Shown: in pieces, positions 57,620 through 64,000 of the stretch
Layout: the number at the start of each line of letters is the position of its first letter
Numbering within the stretch: the stretch's first letter is position 1
Assembly (NCBI GenBank): GCA_007644065.1
Contig: VJWN01000032.1
Location: 124,001 to 188,000 of the forward strand
Source of the DNA: Margaritispora aquatica
Lineage: Eukaryota > Ascomycota > Leotiomycetes > Helotiales > Discinellaceae
DNA length: 64,000 nucleotides
Direction: 5' to 3'
Made by a program: the position numbers and the translations under genes
Notes under the pieces: model-generated
The model's input: the letters and a program-made list of their open reading frames with translations, nothing else
Databases searched by the model: none
Told to the model about the DNA's origin: nothing

Positions 57620-58809
57620 TTTCGAGGGGAGACTTGACACAGAATTAAATTTGGAGAAGTCTACTTTTAAGTTCTTTGGGATTGGGATGGTATACATAAA
57701 CAGCTATCTTCAACATTGCGGAAAGTGCTGCAAAGATAAAATTTCCTAGATTTTAACGCGCCACTTTGTGCATATCATAGATAGTAGGTATTATCAGGTC
57801 TATGCCTTCCATCTCCAACTCCTAAGTAGCGCCAAGGATTCTCTCCGGCGAGTTCAGCGCAATTTCCTACCGTTATACTGACCCTTAGAACCGCGCAGCA
57901 CATTTTGAAAGATCGAATCTGCAAAACCACCCGACTTTGCAAAGTTTCGTATATCTGGAACTAAAGTTAGAGTAGAGCCGTTTTTATTTACCGATTCCGA
58001 GTGTGGCAGAGATATGCGGTGGTTTATTTTTTCATAGGCATAGCTTCTCATCTAGATTTCTGCAGATCATTGTATGAGATGTGAAATGCCGAGAAATTAC
58101 CCAACAAAACAAAGCCTTGCTCTTGGTATCCAGTGCACGTGAAACTTTGTGATTGATATTCTTGCTCACCTTCAGTATATTTTGTGTCTACAAAATTCTC
58201 ATGCGATGGTTGCATTCTATTCAAACAATTCCTCGTATATATCCAATGCCGTCAAAGATATGATGGATATCGGTCCAAGCAAAAATTGCATTCAAGATTC
58301 CGTTTCGCCAATCAAAATCTTCGTCAAGTCTGTTTTCTGCAACTCAAAGCCTTTCTGTCGATTGGCATTGAGAGAAAAAGAAAGCATTTCAGGGAGATGT
58401 AATAACACTTTACTCAATGGGGTTGATGGAGGAAGCATCAACAATAAAAGCGGTACCGTGCTATCCCCCAAGCTTATAGCTGGCCAAGTACCTCAATTAA
58501 CAGAAAATTGAACGCTAAAATTCACTGTAAACAATTGATAAACGTGACTCAGCGCCTAGGGCACAATGCTAGAACAATTCATTGTGAATTTTAGCCTCAT
58601 TCGCCTAAATCAAGGCTGATATAAATTCACGACAACGAGGCAACGAAATACAAACAACAAAATATTCAAGATCTACTCCGGTATGCATTACAAACAATTT
58701 CCAGTCGTGTCTTTCGCGCCTACTTCCATATATACAGGCACAACCGAACCTGGCGATCTGATCGAATAGCAGTAACTAATCGTGAGACAGTTCTTCGTCT
58801 CGCGCTACA
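57620..58809. other. Intergenic region upstream of copy D
   Basis: 1.19 kb. A frame at 58149-58511 stays open for 120 codons but has no motif and no match to the flanking family, so it is not called. A TATAAAT at 58620-58626 probably serves copy D. Confidence 0.5.
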
Positions 58810-59851
58810 ATGCCTCCCTCGACTTGGTCAGCAAGCGTTTATCGGTCCAAGAGAGGCCTCGATTCCCTTCCGCGATGCACAAGCTGCCGCACCGGACACC
58901 GTGAATGCCTGTATCGATTGGGAGCTGACATTTGTGTTCTCTGTGAACAAGGAGGAAAGACTTGTGAAGTTGATGAGGAAGGAAGACGCGCACATGATAA
59001 ATGGACGGGTCAAGCTCAAAAGTAGGCGCGAGATTTTCTTCTTGGTACATCTTTGGCTTGATTATTACTGCTTTAATGCCGCGCCTTGGGAGTTTCTGGC
59101 TAATCTGTTGGCGAATAGTGACCAAGCACACAACCCAGTCACCGAGCGCACCGAGAACCAGCATGCATCCGCTAGCTCTGCAGCATCAGATGACAAAATT
59201 CGAATCTACAGTCTCAACAATAAGGACTTAATGTCTCACCAAATCATCAACCGGTTCCAAAATCGACTCGTGTTCCAAAGAGCCACAGTAGCTCTCAGTC
59301 CCATCTCTGTACCAATCTCTCATGCAGCTGTCCGCTCCAACACCGTCGGCGTACCAAACAGTAACGGACCTCTTGGCCCAATGTCCTGCTGCGGAGCACT
59401 TAAGTTACAGTCTTGGAGCACTCAACTCAATACTAGCAATGAGGACTTCACGCAAATGGCCGATAGAATGGTATATCTCTTCGAAGAAGTTGGGGCAGTC
59501 AACGCCTGCATTGGAATTCCAAAGCAAGAAGATCAAGATTTCTGGAAGAGATATGGATGTTTTGTTATAACTACTGCCACTAATCATCAAGGTGTCCGTA
59601 CCTCTCGTCTTTTCGGTCTGAAAGAGCACGTCAACATGGACACGGTCGATGGCGACTACGACGAAATATGCATTGGTATCAACGAGCGACCCCTTGTCGT
59701 CTCATCGGCGGCAAGACTTGAAGGTCAGGCTGGTATGGTTATAATCGGAAGATGCGAGTACAAATGCGTTGTCCACGAGGAGTTTTCTGAACTGGAAGTT
59801 CATTGCTTGGAATATGTGTCGTCTGTATTTGCCGACTCACACAATATTTAG
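58810..59851 (+). CDS. Zn-cluster/new-domain family protein (copy D)
   Basis: Two exons, 58810-59021 (212 bp) and 59119-59851, joined in phase 2, give 314 residues. The cluster is a perfect C23-X2-C26-X6-C33-X8-C42-X2-C45-X6-C52 Zn2Cys6 pattern, introduced by RGLDSLPR and followed by EVDEEGRRAH. The linker is Ser/Asn/His-rich instead of acidic. The C-terminal domain shows LGPMSCCGAL, EEVGAVNACIGIP, RTSRLFGL, DGDYDEICIG, and MVIIGRCEYKCVVHEEF. The strand QNRLVFQRATVAL before the Cys-Cys pair is shared with copy E (KDKITFQRVAEL). Exon 1 has the same length as in copy E, so the two are close relatives. Function unknown; a Zn2Cys6-like regulator is the best guess. Confidence 0.85.
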
Positions 59852-60129
59852 AACTGTGGACACCGGATAGATTTTGGCGGACATCAGCGACCGTGGAAGT
59901 TTCTTTCTTTGCTTGATATTGGATTTCCTCCACCCAGTCTTGAGAGCCGTAAGGTTTGCGCTGACTGGGTACTGAATGGTATCCTAAGCGATTTCTTGGT
60001 AGCAAAACTTCTGCCCCTTAGAGGGAGGCACAATTTGTGCTTAGTTGGAGGTACTTAGACACCAAGATAGTAAGTAGAAAGTCATGAACCATAAGCTCTT
60101 TAAACTTGACAGCAAGGCAACTAGAACGA
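59852..60129. other. Short intergenic gap
   Basis: 278 bp between copy D and the relic F; no zinc-cluster remnant could be found here. Confidence 0.5.
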
Positions 60130-60418
60130 TTGATCTTCTTTATCTCAATGTCTGCACAGCCAAGGACAGCACACCCGGAGCCTGTTTGCTCTGCCGGATG
60201 ACCTCCAGTCAACATCAGGAAATTTTGATGAGATTCTCATGAATAACGGCCAGCTTCCAGTCATTGTTTCTTGCATTTAGGATCTTGACAGAGTTAATAG
60301 TATGTTTCTAAAGATGCATGGCATCACCTGAACGTGTCCCGATCATCCACAGTTTGTGGAAGTTCGGACAGATCTGTTGAAATATATCTCCATAGCTGAA
60401 GAGCAGAACGGCAACTAG
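60130..60418 (+). pseudogene. C-terminal fragment of the Zn-cluster family (copy F)
   Basis: One frame reads SLFALPDDLQSTSGNFDEIL, then MNNGQLPVIV, a TAG at 60278-60280, DLDRVNSMFLKMHGIT, a TGA at 60329-60331, and PDHPQFVEVRTDLLKYISIA. This follows copy E and C text (RLFALSGDIYSTSGDHDELF; vLVK...C..H..F.V.V..L.Y). No N-terminal half remains. It is a truncated, twice-stopped relic between copies D and E. Confidence 0.7.
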
Positions 60419-61128
60419 CAATTCATGCCAATGATGATATCTAAATGTAAGATCTTACATCAAAATGGAGCGAATTCTTATCTTCTGCCCGGTTCTATGC
60501 TCTCTCGTTTATTTTGTGACGAAACCTTGATTCTATCAGACAGAATGATAGAGCCCGCCTTAAAAAACAGATCGAATATGCATCACAACTTTTCAATTCG
60601 GCAGAAGCTCAATAACATAGCTGTCAGGATCAACTATGGCGAAAGCGAAAGGAGTACGCGATGTTTGCCAAGACATAAGCGAACACCAGACTGCTGTAAA
60701 ATTACAGCAATGGAGATCACGATCAGTGCCAGTAAAGTGCGAAATATAGCTACTGAGTAAATAGAATATATATAAACCACCTTCATTCTCTATTACGAAT
60801 TTCATCATACATGAAAAATAAGGTACCTGTGTGAGCCTGGTTAAGGTTAGCTGGGGGTACATGAGCTTGCCAATACTCAATGTGCACATGTGAAGTGACC
60901 GAATATGAACAGTAATTAAGCCTAATTCCAACTGTTAAATAAACAGTGCTAGCCTCGCATCCCATCGAGGTAGTCTCGCTTGCAAAAATCTAAGGCGCGT
61001 GTGCAAAAACCTCCCCACCAACAGAAGTTCGCGATATCTACAAAGTTTTAAATCCACCATTTGCAATTCGCAAGACACGCCTGTTCAACCAACAATAACA
61101 TCTTAACCAGATACTCAGTTCATCAATC
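60419..61128. other. Intergenic region
   Basis: 710 bp with only short frames and no recognisable motif; should include the former promoter of copy E. Confidence 0.5.
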
Positions 61129-62279
61129 ATGTCAGCCACTTGGCAGTCGGGCGTCCATCGACCCAGGCGTGGCGCTGGCGCGTTACCTCGCTGCACCTAA
61201 TGCAGAAGCGGACATCGTTCCTGTATTTACAGACTTGGCAGCGATATTTGTGTTATCTGCAAGCGCGGAGGACTACTGTGTGAGACTGATGATGAGGGCC
61301 TGGTTATTCATGAGCGTCGAATAAGCAAGAGAGTTATTAGGTATGTCTCTTTCGTCTAGAGTTTCCCTTTTCGAGCATTCGTACCAGCGAAGTCTAGTTG
61401 GAACTATTGAAGCATGTCAGCTAACCAATCTTTTTATAGTGGGGATGAAAGTTCGAATGGTGGAGAGGAAGACGGCGACGAAACAGACAACGAGGAGACA
61501 ATCCCAGCTCAGAATGCCGATGAAAGTGGACCTGCCAGTGCTGGAGGGGGACATCTCATTGACACCTCGAATTATACCACGTACACATTTAATAACAAGG
61601 TGCAACCAACCGATCCAAACGCTACCTCAAACATATCTGGACCTGGCGCCCTCGGATCTGTTCTACCAATTGTTGTCAGAAGATATAAAGACAAAATAAC
61701 TTTCCAACGAGTCGCCGAACTCACCACAACCCTCGTCTTGAAAACTCGAATCGACAACAGTGAATTGCAACCTTATCACCCCAATGGTCTATTGCAACCA
61801 GTACTATGCTGCGGTTTAATCGAGTTTACAGATTTGACCAAGACGGAACCAGGGAGTCAAAGGAACAGCATAAAAATCTCATCGAAATGATGAAGTATGT
61901 AGGCGAGCAGATTGGTCCTAACAGGGCAATTTTGGGTACTATTGGTCTGAACGGAAAGACTGTGTGCGATAGATATAAACTGTTGTTGCGCACTTTGGTA
62001 GTTGACAAGGATGGCAAGGGAACATTGCGACTCTTTGCTTTATCTGGAGACATTTACTCCACATCTGGAGACCACGATGAATTATTTATCGAGAAGAAGA
62101 ATTTACCAACCAACATCCCCGCGTCGGAATATGACGGAGTTGGAACGTCCCTGGTCAAGGTCAACAGCTGCCACTACAGTTGTCCCAAACATGTTCAATT
62201 CTTCGATGTGCAAGTAGACTTATTGCAATTTGTTCTTGGCGAGAATGATAACTCGGGCGAAGACAACCACAATCGTTAG
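61129..62279 (+). pseudogene. Zn-cluster/new-domain family, disrupted copy E
   Basis: Nearly complete but broken twice. Exon 1 (61129-61340, 212 bp as in copy D) has the N-terminus SGVHRPRRGAGALPRC and the cluster CX6C, CX8C, CX2C, CX6C, but a TAA at 61198-61200 falls inside the first CxxC. Exon 2 (from 61440, phase 2) starts with an acidic Ser/Gly linker, then KDKITFQRVAEL and LQPVLCCG. Between about 61815 and 61865 the frame shifts by one base; the second frame carries KNLIEMMKYVGEQIG, GTLRLFAL, GDHDELF and TSLVKVNSCHYSCPKH to the stop at 62277-62279. Both lesions argue for a pseudogene, unless the assembly is wrong at these points or the TAA is spliced out. Confidence 0.8.
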
Positions 62280-63162
62280 ATGTTGCTGGTGATTCTTCTG
62301 TTGTTGGGTCCTGAGTAGTTTTAGGCCAGATCAATGGTACAGGAATGATGGTCATGGGGGTTTTCATGGTGTTAGGGACGACGAAGATGCCCAGTTATTG
62401 GCATAACATTTCAATTTCACCAACAGGGAGGTTGCATTCCTTGGATCTTAGTCATGAAGCTCCTGGTACTTGCTCAGTCTAGGCAGCACACGTCTTTCTT
62501 TTTGGCCTCTTGTATGATTTGCATAGCGATTTGGCATTTGGTAGTGACTAAGCTACCTATCTGCAGACTGAATGAAAAATAGAATCACGAACTCTGTATT
62601 TAGCTCCGATGTGACATCAAGATGAGAAATTAGAAGAGAGGCTTTTAAGCCAGTTTTCTTCTCTGCCTTCTTCGTGAGCTGAGTCAGAAGACTTGGCTCA
62701 GCAGAAAGGAGAATTCTATGAGACAGGAGAGACTGATAGTGACAACTGCCGCTGCCACATGGTTAATATCATGAAGAGAAGTGAATATTCATCAAGGGCG
62801 AAGAGTAATTGAACTTCAAAGTCAAGGTCGAACTGACACCTGCCAAAGGAAGATGACAACGTCAAGAATGCAATGCAAATAGCAAGAGTAGCAGTAAGAG
62901 TATAAGCAGATAATAATATTAGAATTAAATCAACCCAAATCGTGAAGTAAAGTGACATGCCCTTTCGGTCCTCTGTTCTCCAAACTCTTCCCCAGAAGAT
63001 ATATGCAAGAAATTGGCATATACAAAGACACAACTCTAGACTACTGATATAGATATGCCAACAAGACGAAGTAGAATGTTCAAAAGAATCAAAAATATAC
63101 GCAAACCTTTGCCCAGTATCAGTATATACAGCGAACCTAATCACGTACCACTGTCTCATCTT
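62280..63162. other. Intergenic region
   Basis: 883 bp. On the minus strand a frame of 147 codons (63159-62716) lies directly after, and in frame with, the stop of the next gene, with one transmembrane-like segment. It is more likely 3' untranslated sequence than coding. Confidence 0.5.
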
Positions 63163-63978
63163 CTACGGCTTCCTGCTCGCCACGTCTCGTTGCACAATTC
63201 TAGATTTTCTGTGACGCTCAACCAATGCCCTCATTGTCCCCTCTCGTTGTCTCCGCCTTATTTCGCGATCAAGACTAGTTCTCAAGAATCCCTCACTGTC
63301 ATATAAGCCAACGCTATCTGGTCTCGAAGTGCCTCCTAGACTCAAATCCTCTGCCTTGACCTCTTCTACGACCTTGGCACCTACTTCAATCTCTTTGCCA
63401 TTTGGGCCAGTAACACTCATCCGTGGTGATCCAAGAATTCTTGCTGTTGCTGCTGCTAGTCCAGTTCCCGGCATACCAAGGGAAGACAATGCCCATCGTA
63501 CCTGTGGGCTCGGATGCTCCATCTTTGATTCTCTCCTCGAGACGCTGAACATTGGCTTGCTCATCATGGCCGACCACCTTGAAACACCTGGTGACTCCGC
63601 TCTTTCTAGTTCTACTGAAAGTTGCCCTTCTAAGATAGGACCACTCAAGCCTGAAGATGTAGGACGGCCAAGCGTAGGTCTAAAAGCTTCAAACCCAAAG
63701 CCGAGTGTGGATTTGCTCAGCCTGCTCTCGCTTATTTCTGGGCTCATATGAAGATTACTCGTCATAACTTGGAGGTCTTCAGATACCACGCCATGGTCAC
63801 CACTATCAATATTAATTTCGTTGGTTTCGAATTTAATGCTTGGGTAGCGGAGACCCAGAATTCTGAGTGCATTGTCATGGCTGGGAAATTCCGCCTCACT
63901 TGGATCCTCTGATGTAGTTCTTTCAGGTATGCTTGAAACTTCTTTTACTGGTGAGAGATCTCTATCCCAGTCGCTCAT
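63163..63978 (-). CDS. Ser-rich hypothetical protein, possibly partial at window edge
   Basis: A 271-residue frame from an ATG at 63978 to the stop at 63163-63165. The frame stays open upstream to the window end, so this may be the C-terminal part of a larger protein. Sequence is Ser/Glu/Gly-rich with several SP and RRES-type phosphorylation-like sites, and ends with a basic helix (LDREIRRRQREGTMRALVER). A short ordered block reads SSLGMPGTGLAAATARILGS. I do not recognise a family. No signal peptide or membrane segment. Low complexity suggests a mostly disordered protein. Confidence 0.6.
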   Translation of the reverse strand: MSDWDRDLSPVKEVSSIPERTTSEDPSEAEFPSHDNALRILGLRYPSIKFETNEINIDSGDHGVVSEDLQVMTSNLHMSPEISESRLSKSTLGFGFEAFRPTLGRPTSSGLSGPILEGQLSVELERAESPGVSRWSAMMSKPMFSVSRRESKMEHPSPQVRWALSSLGMPGTGLAAATARILGSPRMSVTGPNGKEIEVGAKVVEEVKAEDLSLGGTSRPDSVGLYDSEGFLRTSLDREIRRRQREGTMRALVERHRKSRIVQRDVASRKP

Positions 63979-64000
63979 ACCAGTTCGGTCTGCATCGTCA

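Noticed and set aside
58149..58511. 120-codon open frame upstream of copy D
   Set aside because: No similarity to the flanking family and no recognisable domain.

Overview
The window looks like chromosomal DNA of a filamentous ascomycete (Pezizomycotina; a plant-associated Leotiomycete is my best guess, not proven). The reasons are genes broken by short introns (mostly 46-100 bp, GT...AG with CTRAY-like branch points), fungus-restricted families (Zn2Cys6 regulators, 2EXR, Clr5, PigL_N/STAND N-terminus, SUR7/PalI, CBM1-GH43, GPI-anchored GH16), AT-rich decayed transposons and long gene-poor stretches. Starts given are ATG codons; where an open frame extends upstream only from TTG I moved the start to the first ATG.

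Layout. 1-1612: gene-free, microsatellite-rich. 1613-3417 (-): ACC deaminase. 4150-7121 (+): STAND-N-terminus protein. 9181-10867 (+): Zn2Cys6 transcription factor. 11260-12034 (-): small protein with a duplicated module. 13304-21759: four 2EXR-domain genes mixed with an MFS transporter and a SUR7/PalI-like membrane protein. 22074-24768: divergent pair, class II aldolase-like protein and D-2-hydroxyacid dehydrogenase. 25369-27291 (-): large protein of unknown function. 28970-37910: secreted CBM1-GH43 glycosidase, pogo/Fot1 transposase relic, cytochrome P450, GPI-anchored GH16. 37911-43827: a 5.9 kb gene-poor stretch holding a 593-bp TIR element.

The most unusual part is 43828-62279. Six copies of one gene family lie on the + strand: a Zn2Cys6-type cysteine cluster, a phase-2 intron shortly after it (in the copies where the cluster exon can be traced to its end), an acidic or Ser-rich linker, and a C-terminal domain of about 170 residues that I do not recognise (Cys-Cys pair, RLFGL-like strand, acidic DxDE, then a 'vLVK..Y.C..H..F' block). 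Three copies look intact (46246-47498, 52442-53482, 58810-59851). Three are decayed: a relic at 43828-45176, a C-terminal fragment at 60130-60418, and a nearly complete copy at 61129-62279 with a stop inside the zinc cluster and a later frameshift. Between them sit a Cys-rich GPI-type secreted protein, a mariner-like relic, a Clr5-domain protein and a short-chain dehydrogenase. This reads as a lineage-specific birth-and-death gene family, possibly regulators with a new C-terminal domain.

The right edge (63163-63978, -) holds a serine-rich protein that may continue past the window. No rRNA, CRISPR or convincing tRNA was found.
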